Of a stretch of DNA of 64,000 nucleotides, positions 24,176 to 31,955 are shown piece after piece. Numbering within the stretch: position 1 is the first letter of the stretch; each line of letters opens with the position of its first letter. Made by a program: the position numbers and the translations under genes. The notes beneath the pieces were generated by a model, which was given only the letters and a program-made list of their open reading frames with translations, made no database searches and was not told the DNA's origin. The stretch is from Bradyrhizobium sp. PSBB068 (GTDB lineage Bacteria; Pseudomonadota; Alphaproteobacteria; Rhizobiales; Xanthobacteraceae), in assembly GCA_016839165.1 (NCBI GenBank), contig CP069300.1, forward strand, positions 1,984,001 through 2,048,000, read 5' to 3'.

Positions 24176-25630
24176 ATCCTCGCCGAACTGCTCGACCTGA
24201 AGCGGACTGACGATGCCGGGTTGACTGCGCAGCTGACCCAGCAGATGCGTGCGCTGATGGCAAGCGGCCGGATCAGGAGCGGCGCTGTGCTGCCGTCGAG
24301 CCGCACGCTGTCGGCCGAGCTCGACGTGTCGCGCAACACGGTGACGCACGCCTATGAGCAGCTCGCGGCCGAGGGCTATCTGCGTGTCGCCGCGCGGCGG
24401 CGGCCGGTGGTATCAGACGATATCGAGGCGCGCTTCGCCAAGCCTGTAGCTGCGCCGCGGCGCGAGACGGTCCGCAAACCGCTATTGTCGCCCTGGGCCT
24501 TGCAGCTCTCCGACACGGATTGGCCGCTGTCGTACCAGGCGAAGTTCCGGCCGCTGCGTTCCGGGCTGGCGGATGCGCGCGAATTTCCGCACGAGATCTG
24601 GGCGCGCTGCCTGCGCCGCAGCGCGCTGCGCCGCCGCTTCAACGACCAGACCGTCGTCAACCGGCCGAGCCTGCGCGAGGCCTTGCGCGATTACCTCGAG
24701 GTGAGCCGCGGCGTGCACGCCGAGGCAGATCATATCCTGATCCTGCCGGCCGCGCAGGCGGCGCTGACGTTGATCGCCGCGACCGTCATCGCGCCCGGCG
24801 ATGCGGTGTGGACCGAGGATCCCGGTTATCCCGGCGCCGCGGCGGCGTTTCGCGCGGCAGGTGCCGACGTCGTCGGCGTCAGGCTCGATCCATGGGGCAT
24901 GATGCGGATGCGCGAGGCGCGTGCGCCGAAGCTCATCTTCACGACGCCGTCGCATCAACACCCGACCGGGCGGGTGATGCCGGTTGCACGCCGCACCGAA
25001 CTGCTCGCGGCGGCCGAGCCCGGCAAGACCTGGATCGTCGAGGACGATTACGACGGCGAGTTTCATTATGACAGCCGTCCGATGCCGGCGCTGCAGGGGC
25101 TCGATCGTGAGGGCCGCGTGCTCTATCTCGGCACGTTTGCAAAAGCGATGACCGCCGACATCCGGATCGGCTATCTGGTGGTGCCGCCATCATTGGCGCA
25201 GACGATGGAGATCGCGCAGCGCCACCTCGGATTGATCGCGTCCGTCCACGTTCAGGAGGCATTGACCGACTTCATGGCCGACGGGCATTTCCTGGCGCAT
25301 GTCAGGCGGATGCGGCGGATCTACCGCGCGCGCCGCGACCATCTCGCCGCAGCGTTGGCGCGGCAGCTTGCGCCGGTGCTCACCGCCGAGGTCCCGCCGG
25401 GCGGAATGCAACTGATCGCCCGTTTCAAGGATGGCGCCGCGGACCAGAATGCGGTCTCGCGGCTGGTGGCCGCCGGCGTCGAGGTGCGCGCGCTGTCGAG
25501 CCTCGCGCTGCAGCGGCCGCGCGACCACGGCCTGTTGCTCGGCTTTGCCGCCTGGCGCGAAAACGAGATCGGCGCCGCGGTGCGGACCATGGCGAACTGC
25601 CTGACCGGCAAGCGGGCGGCGCGTGGGTAG
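24173..25630 (+). CDS. MocR/PdxR-type GntR regulator with aminotransferase domain
   Basis: 485 residues. An N-terminal GntR winged helix (about 10-75: 'LTAQLTQQMRALMASGRIRSGAVLPSSRTLSAELDVSRNTVTHAYEQLAAEGYL' region) is fused to a fold-type-I aminotransferase domain with 'EDPGYPGAAAAFRAAG', 'VEDDYDGEFHYD' and the pyridoxal-phosphate lysine in 'LGTFAKAM' (Lys324). The start codon is TTG, with AAGGAG five bases upstream. MocR proteins sense PLP adducts. Divergent from the EamA exporter and probably its regulator. Confidence 0.92.
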   Translation: MILAELLDLKRTDDAGLTAQLTQQMRALMASGRIRSGAVLPSSRTLSAELDVSRNTVTHAYEQLAAEGYLRVAARRRPVVSDDIEARFAKPVAAPRRETVRKPLLSPWALQLSDTDWPLSYQAKFRPLRSGLADAREFPHEIWARCLRRSALRRRFNDQTVVNRPSLREALRDYLEVSRGVHAEADHILILPAAQAALTLIAATVIAPGDAVWTEDPGYPGAAAAFRAAGADVVGVRLDPWGMMRMREARAPKLIFTTPSHQHPTGRVMPVARRTELLAAAEPGKTWIVEDDYDGEFHYDSRPMPALQGLDREGRVLYLGTFAKAMTADIRIGYLVVPPSLAQTMEIAQRHLGLIASVHVQEALTDFMADGHFLAHVRRMRRIYRARRDHLAAALARQLAPVLTAEVPPGGMQLIARFKDGAADQNAVSRLVAAGVEVRALSSLALQRPRDHGLLLGFAAWRENEIGAAVRTMANCLTGKRAARG

Positions 25631-25659
25631 ACGGCGAGGGATGTTCGCGCAAATTCGGA

Positions 25660-25770
25660 ATATTAGAAATATACTGCTGAGTTGCCCGACGTGTCAAGCG
25701 ACCTTGTCGAACGCCGGCGGCCGCCGGCCGCCGGCTCCTTTGCATGGGGTTGTTTTCGATATTTTGTCCG
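25660..25770. repeat. AT-rich palindrome and candidate dispersed repeat
   Basis: ATATT-AGA-AATAT (25660-25672) resembles the palindrome before paaA but with three rather than five bases between arms. It is followed by 'gagttgcccgacgtgtcaa' and, after 45 bases, 'ctcctttgcatggggttg', which I recall as recurring between genes in Bradyrhizobium. It lies between two convergent genes, so it is not an obvious promoter. Confidence 0.35.
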
Positions 25771-25777
25771 CGCAGGC

Positions 25778-26998
25778 TCACTCCGCCGCCTTGGTGACGA
25801 TCCGCACCTCCGACGTCAGCGTCTTGTGCACCGGGCATTTGTCGGCGATCTCCATCAACCGCTTGCGCTGGTCGGCATCGAGGTTGCCCTCGATCCTGAT
25901 GACGCGCTCGATCTGGTCGAGCATGCCCTCGCGCGTCTCGCATTCCTCGCAATCCTTGGCGTAGATCTTGTTGTGCTGGAGCGTCACGGTGATGCGATCG
26001 ACCGGCAGCGACTTGCGGTCGGCATACATCCGCATCGTCATCGAGGTGCAGGCGCCGAGCCCGGTGAGCAGGAAGTCGTACGGTCCGGGACCGCTGTCAT
26101 CGCCGCCGACGCTGACCGGCTCGTCGGCGGTCAACCGGTGCGGACCGGTGGTGACGATCTGCTGGAACTTGCCGTTGCGGGTCTCCTGCACCACGACGTT
26201 GCGCGGCGCGCTGCCGGTGTCGGCCGCGGGCTGAGCCGCGAGATCGACATAGCGTTCCGCCCAGGCCCCGATCACGTCGGCGACATAGGCGGCGTCCTGC
26301 TTGCCGCTCAGGAGATGATCGGCGCCCGCAAGCGAGACGAAGCTCTTCGGGTGCTTGGCCGCGATGAAGATGTTGGTGGCGTTGTCGATGCTGACGGTAT
26401 CGTCGGTCGGCGAGTGCATGATCAGCAGCGCCTTGTGCAGCGTCTTGACCTGCGCCATCAGTTTCTGCTCGGCGACGTCGTCGAGGAATTCGCGTTTGAT
26501 GCGGAACGGGCGGCCGGCGAGCGACACTTCGCCTTCGCCCTGCGCGCGGATGTCCTCGATCCGGTCCTTGAAGAGATGCGTGACATGGACCGGATCGGAC
26601 GGCGCGGCGATGGTGGCGACCGCCTTCGCCTCGGGGATCCGGCCTGCGGCCGCGAGGATCGCGGCGCCGCCGAGGCTGTGGCCGATCAGGATCGCCGGCG
26701 CCTTGCGCGTTTCGCGCAGATGATCGGCGGCGCGGACCAGGTCGGCAACGTTCGACGAGAAGGTCGAGTTGGCGAAATCGCCTTCGCTCGAGCCGAGGCC
26801 GGTGAAGTCGAAGCGCAGCGTGGCAATGCCCTTGGCGGCAAGCGCTGTCGCGATGCGCTTCGCCGCCAGTACATCCTTGCCGCAGGTGAAGCAATGCGCG
26901 AACAGCGCATAGGCCTTGATCGGGCCATCCGGCGTATCAAGTGCTGCGGCCAGTTGATGGCCGCCCACACCGGTGAATTGAAAGCGTTCATGCGGCAC
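25778..26998 (-). CDS. Bifunctional alpha/beta hydrolase - OsmC fusion
   Basis: 406 residues. The N-terminal alpha/beta hydrolase (about 1-250) has 'FAHCFTCGKD', 'LRFDFTGLGSSEGDF' and the nucleophile elbow GHSLGG. The C-terminal OsmC/Ohr domain (about 265-400) has both redox cysteines, in 'LTGLGACTSMTMRMYAD' and 'IADKCPVHKTL'. OsmC domains reduce organic peroxides by a thiol mechanism. Such fusions are known in proteobacteria; the hydrolase half may handle peroxidised or thioester-bound lipids. The start is GTG 26998, with GGAG seven bases upstream. Last gene of the minus-strand P450 run. Confidence 0.9.
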   Translation of the reverse strand: MPHERFQFTGVGGHQLAAALDTPDGPIKAYALFAHCFTCGKDVLAAKRIATALAAKGIATLRFDFTGLGSSEGDFANSTFSSNVADLVRAADHLRETRKAPAILIGHSLGGAAILAAAGRIPEAKAVATIAAPSDPVHVTHLFKDRIEDIRAQGEGEVSLAGRPFRIKREFLDDVAEQKLMAQVKTLHKALLIMHSPTDDTVSIDNATNIFIAAKHPKSFVSLAGADHLLSGKQDAAYVADVIGAWAERYVDLAAQPAADTGSAPRNVVVQETRNGKFQQIVTTGPHRLTADEPVSVGGDDSGPGPYDFLLTGLGACTSMTMRMYADRKSLPVDRITVTLQHNKIYAKDCEECETREGMLDQIERVIRIEGNLDADQRKRLMEIADKCPVHKTLTSEVRIVTKAAE

Positions 26999-27026
26999 GG
27001 GCAGGCTCCATCATTATTGGTGGCTG

Positions 27027-27689
27027 TCAGTCGCCAGAATAGCGCTGTTCGGCCCAGGGATCACCGCGATTGTGATAGCCGCGCTCCTCCCAGAAGCCCG
27101 GCGCGTCATCGGTCAGGAATTCGATGCGCTGCAGCCATTTGGCGCTCTTCCAGAAATAGAGATGCGGCACCACCAGCCGCACCGGACCGCCATGCTCCTG
27201 CTCCAGCGGCTGGCCCGACCAGCTATGGGCCAGCAGCGCGTCCTCGGCGGCAAAGTCCTCGAGCGGCAGGTTCGTCGTATAGCCGTCATAGGAATGCAGC
27301 ACCACGAAGCGCGCGTCCTCGCGCGGCTGGCACACCGCGAGCAGGTCGCGGGTCGCGAGCCCCTCCCACTGGTTGTCGTAGCGCGACCAGGTGGTGACGC
27401 AGTGGATGTCGGAGACGAATTGGGTCTGCGGCTGCGCCGTGAATTGCGGCCAGTCCCAGTAGATCGTCTGCTCGACCGCGCCGTAGACGTCGAGCCGCCA
27501 GCGCTCCCGCGTGACGTTCGGCAGCAGCCCGAGATCGAGCACCGGCCAGTCCTTGGTCAGATGCTGTCCCGGCGGCAGGCGCTGGTCCTCCGGCCGGGTG
27601 ATCCTGCCGGTCAGGAATTTGCCTTCGCGCGCCCAGCGCTGCTTGCTGCGGGTCAGCTTGCTCTCGGGCGGGTCGGTGTCGTTGCTCAT
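27027..27689 (-). CDS. Sulfite-oxidase-like molybdopterin oxidoreductase
   Basis: 220 residues of the COG2041 molybdopterin domain with the cofactor cysteine in 'SDIHCVTTWSRYDNQWEG' (Cys97), 'HSYDGYTTNLPLEDF' and the C-terminal 'GGPVRLVVPHLYFWKSAKWLQRIEFL'. No signal peptide, so probably cytoplasmic, unlike SorA or MsrP. It lacks a heme domain and the dimerisation domain, so only a bare molybdenum domain is present; the substrate is not known. It lies 12 bases after the MFS gene and 28 bases before the hydrolase-OsmC gene, and is likely co-transcribed. Confidence 0.88.
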   Translation of the reverse strand: MSNDTDPPESKLTRSKQRWAREGKFLTGRITRPEDQRLPPGQHLTKDWPVLDLGLLPNVTRERWRLDVYGAVEQTIYWDWPQFTAQPQTQFVSDIHCVTTWSRYDNQWEGLATRDLLAVCQPREDARFVVLHSYDGYTTNLPLEDFAAEDALLAHSWSGQPLEQEHGGPVRLVVPHLYFWKSAKWLQRIEFLTDDAPGFWEERGYHNRGDPWAEQRYSGD

Positions 27690-27701
27690 GGCGTCGGGCC
27701 G

Positions 27702-29024
27702 TCATTCGTGGCGATGCATCGCGGATTCGTGCTTGGTGTCGCGCATTGTCGAGTAGATCAACAGCGACAGGAAGATCATGCCGCTGAGATAATAATAGAA
27801 CCAGTCCTCGTGCCCGATGCTCTTGAAATAGAGCGCGACCGCGGGCGCGGTACCGCCGAAGATCGACACCGTGATGGCGTAGGGCAGGCCGACGCCGAGC
27901 GCGCGGACGTTAGTCGGGAACAGTTCGGCCTTCACGATCGCATTGATCGAGGTGTAGCCGGCGACGAAGATCCAGGCGCCGCAGATCAGCAGGAAGGCGA
28001 TGAACGGCGACTTGGTGTCCTTCAGCGCGGTCAGGATGGGGACAGTGGCGATGGTGCCGACAACGCCGAAGAAGATCAACAGCGGCTTGCGGCCGATGCG
28101 GTCGGACAGCGCGCCATAGATCGGCTGCAGGAAGGTTGCGAAGATCAGCGAGCCGAAGATCACGAAGGTGGTCTGGTCCTCGGTGAGGCCGACCGAGAGC
28201 TTCACGAAGGTCTGCATGTAGGTGGTGAAAGTATAGAACGCCGCGGTGCCGCCGGCGGTGAGGCCGACCACCAGCAGCAATTCGCGGGGATAGTTCAGCA
28301 GGCCGACGATCGAGCCGGTCGGCTTGGAGACTTTCTTGGCCTCTTCGAACGCTTCGGTCTCGTGCAGGCCGCGCCGCATCACCGCGGCGAAGATCGCGAG
28401 CAGGGCACCGATTACGAATGGAATCCGCCAGCCCCAGGCCTTCAGCTCGTCCGGGGTCAGGAACACTTTTTGCAGCAACAGGAGCACGATGATCGCAGTG
28501 AGCTGGCCGCCGATCAGCGTGACGTACTGGAAGCTCGAGTAGAAGCCGCGATGCTTGGGATCGGCGACCTCGCTGAGATAGGTGGCGCTGGCACCGTATT
28601 CGCCGCCGAGGCTCAGGCCTTCGATGACGCGGGCGAGCGCCAGGATCGCCGGCGCCGCAAGGCCGATCGTGGCATAGGTCGGCGTCACCGCGATGATCAG
28701 CGAGCCGAAGCACATGCAGACCACCGACAAGGTCAACGACAGCCGCCGGCCGTAGCGGTCGGCGATGAAGCCGAACAGCCAGCCGCCGAGCGGGCGCATC
28801 AGGAAGGTCGCGGCGAACAGCACCGCTGCATTGAGCTGCTGCACCACCGGGTCGCTGTGCGGGAAGAACGCCGGCGCGAAATACAGCGCGAACGCGGTGT
28901 AGGCGTAGAAGTCGTACCACTCGACGAGATTGCCGACCGAACCGATGAAGATCGCCTTCACCCGCCGCTCGACGTCATGGATGTCGAGATGATCGCTCGC
29001 GGGTTGAGCGGTTTGTTCGGACAT
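27702..29024 (-). CDS. MFS transporter, metabolite:H+ symporter (MHS) type
   Basis: 440 residues, twelve membrane helices. 'GSVGNLVEWYDFYAYTAFALYFAPAFFP' at about 28-56 and 'FLMRPLGGWLFGFIADRYGRR' are the hallmarks of the MHS family (ShiA, KgtP, ProP), which import organic acids, shikimate, dicarboxylates or betaines with protons. GGGAGG precedes the ATG. It sits between the P450 and molybdenum oxidoreductase genes, suggesting it imports an organic acid that these enzymes process; this is inference. Confidence 0.9.
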   Translation of the reverse strand: MSEQTAQPASDHLDIHDVERRVKAIFIGSVGNLVEWYDFYAYTAFALYFAPAFFPHSDPVVQQLNAAVLFAATFLMRPLGGWLFGFIADRYGRRLSLTLSVVCMCFGSLIIAVTPTYATIGLAAPAILALARVIEGLSLGGEYGASATYLSEVADPKHRGFYSSFQYVTLIGGQLTAIIVLLLLQKVFLTPDELKAWGWRIPFVIGALLAIFAAVMRRGLHETEAFEEAKKVSKPTGSIVGLLNYPRELLLVVGLTAGGTAAFYTFTTYMQTFVKLSVGLTEDQTTFVIFGSLIFATFLQPIYGALSDRIGRKPLLIFFGVVGTIATVPILTALKDTKSPFIAFLLICGAWIFVAGYTSINAIVKAELFPTNVRALGVGLPYAITVSIFGGTAPAVALYFKSIGHEDWFYYYLSGMIFLSLLIYSTMRDTKHESAMHRHE

Positions 29025-29109
29025 TGGCAGGCCTCCCCGGATTCTCTGGCTCGATTCCGGGGCAACCTATCCCATTTGCGTGCTGCGATGTAACTGCTGT
29101 CCTGTCCCT

Positions 29110-30336
29110 TTAGGCGTTCTTGCCGAACAGGATGGGCAATTGACGCGGGCCGCGCACTGTGCCTTCCGACCAGGTGACCTTGCCGGCCGGGTCGAGGCGG
29201 AAGTCCGGAATCCGCTTCAGCCATTCCTCGACCGCCACCTGCATCTCCATCCGCGCCAGGTTGGAACCGACGCAGCGGTGGATGCCGAGGCCGAAGGCGG
29301 CGTGGCGGTTCTCCTTGCGGTCGATCACCACCTTGTCCGCATCAGGGAACATGGCCGGGTCGCGGTTGGCCGCCGGGAAGGACAGCAGCACCATGTTGCC
29401 GGCCTTCACCGGGCAGCCGGAGATCGTGGTCTCCTTTATCACCTCGCGCGCCATCGTGACCGGCGAATAGGCGCGCAGGAATTCCTCGATCGCGGTCGGG
29501 ATCAGCGCCGGCTCCGCAATCAGGCGCTCCCTATCGGCCGGCGTCCTGGCGAGATGCCAGAGCGAGGAGCCGATTGCGCTCCAGGTGGTGTCGATGCCGG
29601 CGATCAGCAGCAGCCGCAGCGAGCCGAGCACGTGCTCGTCGGTGAGCGGCTGCCCGCCGGGGCCCTTGGCCCGCAGCAGCTGCGAGATCAGGTCGTCGCC
29701 CGGCTCGCGCTTGCGTTGCTCGAGATGGGCCATGAAATAGCCGGTCATCTCGCGGACGCCGTTCATCATCTCCTCTTCGCTCTTGATGCCGAGCTCGAGG
29801 ATCTGGTGGATCCATTTGATGAAGAGGTCGCCGTCCTTCTCGGGGATTCCCAGCATGTGCGCGATGGCGCGCACCGGGATGTGCTTGGTGTAGCGCGCTG
29901 CGGCATCGCAACTTCCATCGGCGATGAACTCGTCGATCAGCTCGTTGCAGATCGCGCGCACCCGCGGCTCCAGCCGCTTCATCGCGTCCGGCGTGAACGG
30001 CGGCAGCAGCACCTGCTTGGCGGGCTTGTGCTCAGGTGGGTCGGAGGTGATCGGCGGCGCGCGGGCGGTGATTTCGGGGCGGACGTCGCGCACGATGACG
30101 CGGCGCGAGGAGAAGTGCTCGGTGTCGTAGGCGATCTCCTTCACCGCCTGATAGGTGGTCGGCATGTAGCAGCCGAGGAAGCGCTCGGTGTGCACCACGG
30201 GCGAGGCCGCGCGCAGCGTTTCCCAGATCGGGAACGGGTCGTCGGTCCAGACCGGATCGGTATGGTCGAAATCATGGACCCAGTCGGTGACCGGGGGATG
30301 CTCGGGCAGATAGCTTGCGGACGGGGAATCGGACAT
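29110..30336 (-). CDS. Cytochrome P450
   Basis: 408 residues, soluble bacterial type. I-helix 'AGIDTTWSAIG' (246-251 AGIDTT), K-helix ExxR at Glu285-Arg288, and heme loop 'FGLGIHRCVGSNLAR' with Cys355 as thiolate ligand. It hydroxylates an unknown organic substrate using O2 and electrons from the ferredoxin gene just upstream (73 bases between). The start at 30336 follows GAAGGAAACG. 'WVHDFDHTDPVWTDDPF' at the N-terminus resembles CYP families found with ferredoxins in rhizobia, but a CYP number cannot be assigned by eye. Confidence 0.94.
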   Translation of the reverse strand: MSDSPSASYLPEHPPVTDWVHDFDHTDPVWTDDPFPIWETLRAASPVVHTERFLGCYMPTTYQAVKEIAYDTEHFSSRRVIVRDVRPEITARAPPITSDPPEHKPAKQVLLPPFTPDAMKRLEPRVRAICNELIDEFIADGSCDAAARYTKHIPVRAIAHMLGIPEKDGDLFIKWIHQILELGIKSEEEMMNGVREMTGYFMAHLEQRKREPGDDLISQLLRAKGPGGQPLTDEHVLGSLRLLLIAGIDTTWSAIGSSLWHLARTPADRERLIAEPALIPTAIEEFLRAYSPVTMAREVIKETTISGCPVKAGNMVLLSFPAANRDPAMFPDADKVVIDRKENRHAAFGLGIHRCVGSNLARMEMQVAVEEWLKRIPDFRLDPAGKVTWSEGTVRGPRQLPILFGKNA

Positions 30337-30409
30337 CGGCTCGTTTCCTTCTCGTTCGATCAGACGCGGGTCGGCGCAACGGGAGGCGCGCGGCCGTCCC
30401 TGCCGGCTG

Positions 30410-30616
30410 CTATTCCTCGGTGACTTCGATCGCGATTTCCGGGCAGTTGGTCTGCGCGAGCCAGGCCTTGTCCTCGAGCCCGGCCGGGACGGTCCCGTCG
30501 CCGACCTCATGGGCGTTGCCGTATTCGTCGAGCTCGAACAGTTCGGGGGCGAGCGATTTGCAGCGGGCGTGACCCTGGCATTTGTCCTGGTCGACGCGGA
30601 TTCTGAGCTTGGACAT
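30410..30616 (-). CDS. [3Fe-4S]-type ferredoxin
   Basis: 68 residues with cluster ligands Cys13, Cys19 and Cys58 in 'CQGHARCKS' and 'NCPE'. His16 stands where a fourth cysteine would be in a 4Fe-4S cluster, which is the pattern of P450-partner ferredoxins in actinobacteria and rhizobia. It shuttles electrons to the P450 encoded 73 bases downstream. No reductase gene is nearby, so it must borrow one. First gene of the minus-strand run to 25.8 kb, with a good promoter ahead. Confidence 0.93.
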   Translation of the reverse strand: MSKLRIRVDQDKCQGHARCKSLAPELFELDEYGNAHEVGDGTVPAGLEDKAWLAQTNCPEIAIEVTEE

Positions 30617-30678
30617 GCAAGCACTCTCCCCTCGGCTCTGGCGCGCTGAAACGCGCCGGGTTCCTCGTTCTACATGAT

Positions 30679-30761
30679 GCAAGTTCTAGCTTGCTTGGGC
30701 GGCCGGAATGCCGGCTCACCAAGTTATAGCATATTACATTATCGTCCCGCTTTGCCGTCAA
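30679..30761 (-). promoter_or_regulatory. Promoter and operator candidate of the ferredoxin-P450 operon
   Basis: On the minus strand, TTGACG (30756-30761), 17 bases, then TGTAAT (30733-30738) form a near-consensus sigma70-type promoter. Downstream, AAGTTATAGC (30721-30730) and AAGTTCTAGC (30681-30690) are direct repeats 40 bases apart, the second lying inside GCAAG-N6-CTTGC (30679-30694), with GCCGG-N4-CCGGC between. They are suggestive of repressor binding around the start site. Confidence 0.55.
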
Positions 30762-30897
30762 GCGAAAATTCGCGGTAGACCACGGCGTATCCGGCGACGG
30801 CCGCGCCATAGGATGGCAGATGCCGCAGGGAGAAGCGATTCCTCTAATGCGCCGTCGGCGTCGGTGCAGTAAGCGGCCCCCAGGCGGCGAGGGCGGC

Positions 30898-31116
30898 GGC
30901 CGCGGCATCACTGTCAATATCGTCCATCCCGGCTCCACCACCACCGACATGAACCCGGCTAATGGCGAGCAAGCCGAGGCGCAACGCGCGCGCACGGCTA
31001 TCAAGCGCTACGGCAAGGCCGACGACCTCGCTGCTCTGGTCGCGTTTGTTGCCGGTCCCGAAGCCGGCTCGATCAATGGCGCCGGTCTCACCGTTGACGG
31101 TGGCGTCAACGCCCGA
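30898..31116 (+). pseudogene. C-terminal fragment of an SDR oxidoreductase
   Basis: About 72 codons read 'GRGITVNIVHPGSTTTDM', then 'AIKRYGKADDLAALVAFVAGPEAGSINGAGLTVDGG', the last third of a classical short-chain dehydrogenase. The Rossmann loop, the NNAG motif and the S-Y-K catalytic residues that should precede it are absent, and the frame runs on without a stop to 31261. Upstream sequence is unrelated. It is a decayed remnant, and the region has no intact SDR gene. Confidence 0.8.
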
Positions 31117-31224
31117 CGAGTTGCTCGCCGCGGCGACGAGCGCGCTCGTTGCCGCGGCGTTGCGCACGCAGTTGCCAAGGAGCCGGCTGGCTGGTTGCGC
31201 CGCAAGGTACGCACGCAAGGTCTG

Positions 31225-31238
31225 TTGATCTGCGTCAA
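31225..31238 (+). promoter_or_regulatory. FixK/FNR-type box upstream of cytochrome c
   Basis: TTGAT-CTGC-GTCAA fits the FixK2 form TTGA-N6-TCAA. Its centre is about 62 bases before the cytochrome c ATG, so a start site some 41 bases downstream of the centre would leave a short leader, as expected for class II activation. Confidence 0.6.
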
Positions 31239-31293
31239 GCTGAAGGAAACCCAACAAAGCTAGACAGATTCATCCGAAAACCGGGGGCGCACC

Positions 31294-31743
31294 ATGGTGA
31301 CCCGTTGCCTTAAGTCGCTGATGTTTGCCGGTCTGACCGCTGCTTTCGCTGCGCCCGTTCACGCTGAAGACGCCGATGTCGGCAAGGCAGAATTTCACGC
31401 GTCGTGCGCAAACTGCCATGGCGTGGATGGAAAGGGTAAGGGACCGGTCAGCGAATTGCTGAAGGTGCCGCCGGCCGATCTGACGACCTTGACCAAGAGC
31501 AACAACGGTGTCTTTCCGACCAGTGCGGTCTATCAAAGCATAGACGGACGGAAGAAAATTTCCGCTCACGGTCCGCATGAGATGCCGATCTGGGGGGAAC
31601 GATTCAACCCCATCGTGAACGTGCCTCACACCGTCGATCCGGCCTACGATGCGCTCGATCCATCGCGGGAATTGCGGGAGGTCGTTGTGCGAACGCGCAT
31701 CCTCGCCGTGATCGATTATTTGAACCGCATCCAGCAGAAGTAG
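31294..31743 (+). CDS. Exported class I cytochrome c
   Basis: 149 residues with a signal peptide (hydrophobic core about 8-22, ending 'PVHAED') and one heme site, 'CANCHG' (Cys38, Cys41, His42). The probable axial methionine is Met97 in 'HGPHEMPIWG'. Small soluble periplasmic electron carrier, possibly a subunit-like cytochrome of a respiratory branch. A FixK-type box 56 bases upstream suggests induction under low oxygen. It stands alone between the SDR remnant and a gene-free stretch. Confidence 0.88.
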   Translation: MVTRCLKSLMFAGLTAAFAAPVHAEDADVGKAEFHASCANCHGVDGKGKGPVSELLKVPPADLTTLTKSNNGVFPTSAVYQSIDGRKKISAHGPHEMPIWGERFNPIVNVPHTVDPAYDALDPSRELREVVVRTRILAVIDYLNRIQQK

Positions 31744-31839
31744 CGGCCAAGGGCGATCCGGATAGCCGTCTTGCCGCGGCCGCAGGTGGCAGCCCGATCG
31801 CTCGCGGCCACATACGCATGAAGGCGGACGCGTCCCTGA

Positions 31840-31853
31840 TTGATCCTCATCAA
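31840..31853. promoter_or_regulatory. Perfect FixK/FNR box without an obvious target gene
   Basis: TTGAT-CCTC-ATCAA is a perfect symmetric FNR/FixK site. On the plus strand no gene follows within the 100-base activation range, and the nearest minus-strand gene ends about 100 bases away, so the site is an orphan or controls an unrecognised transcript. The flanking 200 bases (31744-31955) contain no coding signal. Confidence 0.5.
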
Positions 31854-31955
31854 GGCCACTGCAAGCCACGGCGCTACTGGTCTTGCAGACGCCGCAATCT
31901 ATCCTGCTGGCAACCGAACGCCGAGTCCGGCGGCGCGAGGCAGGCGCTATTGGCT

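Noticed and set aside
25660..25672. Second PaaX operator between mocR and the OsmC fusion gene
   Set aside because: Arms match the paaA palindrome, but the spacer is three rather than five bases and the site lies between convergent genes, where an operator is unlikely.
31100..31261. Second protein fragment 'PDELLAAATSALVAAALRTQ' after the SDR remnant
   Set aside because: Low-complexity Ala/Leu reading in one of several open frames; no recognisable family.
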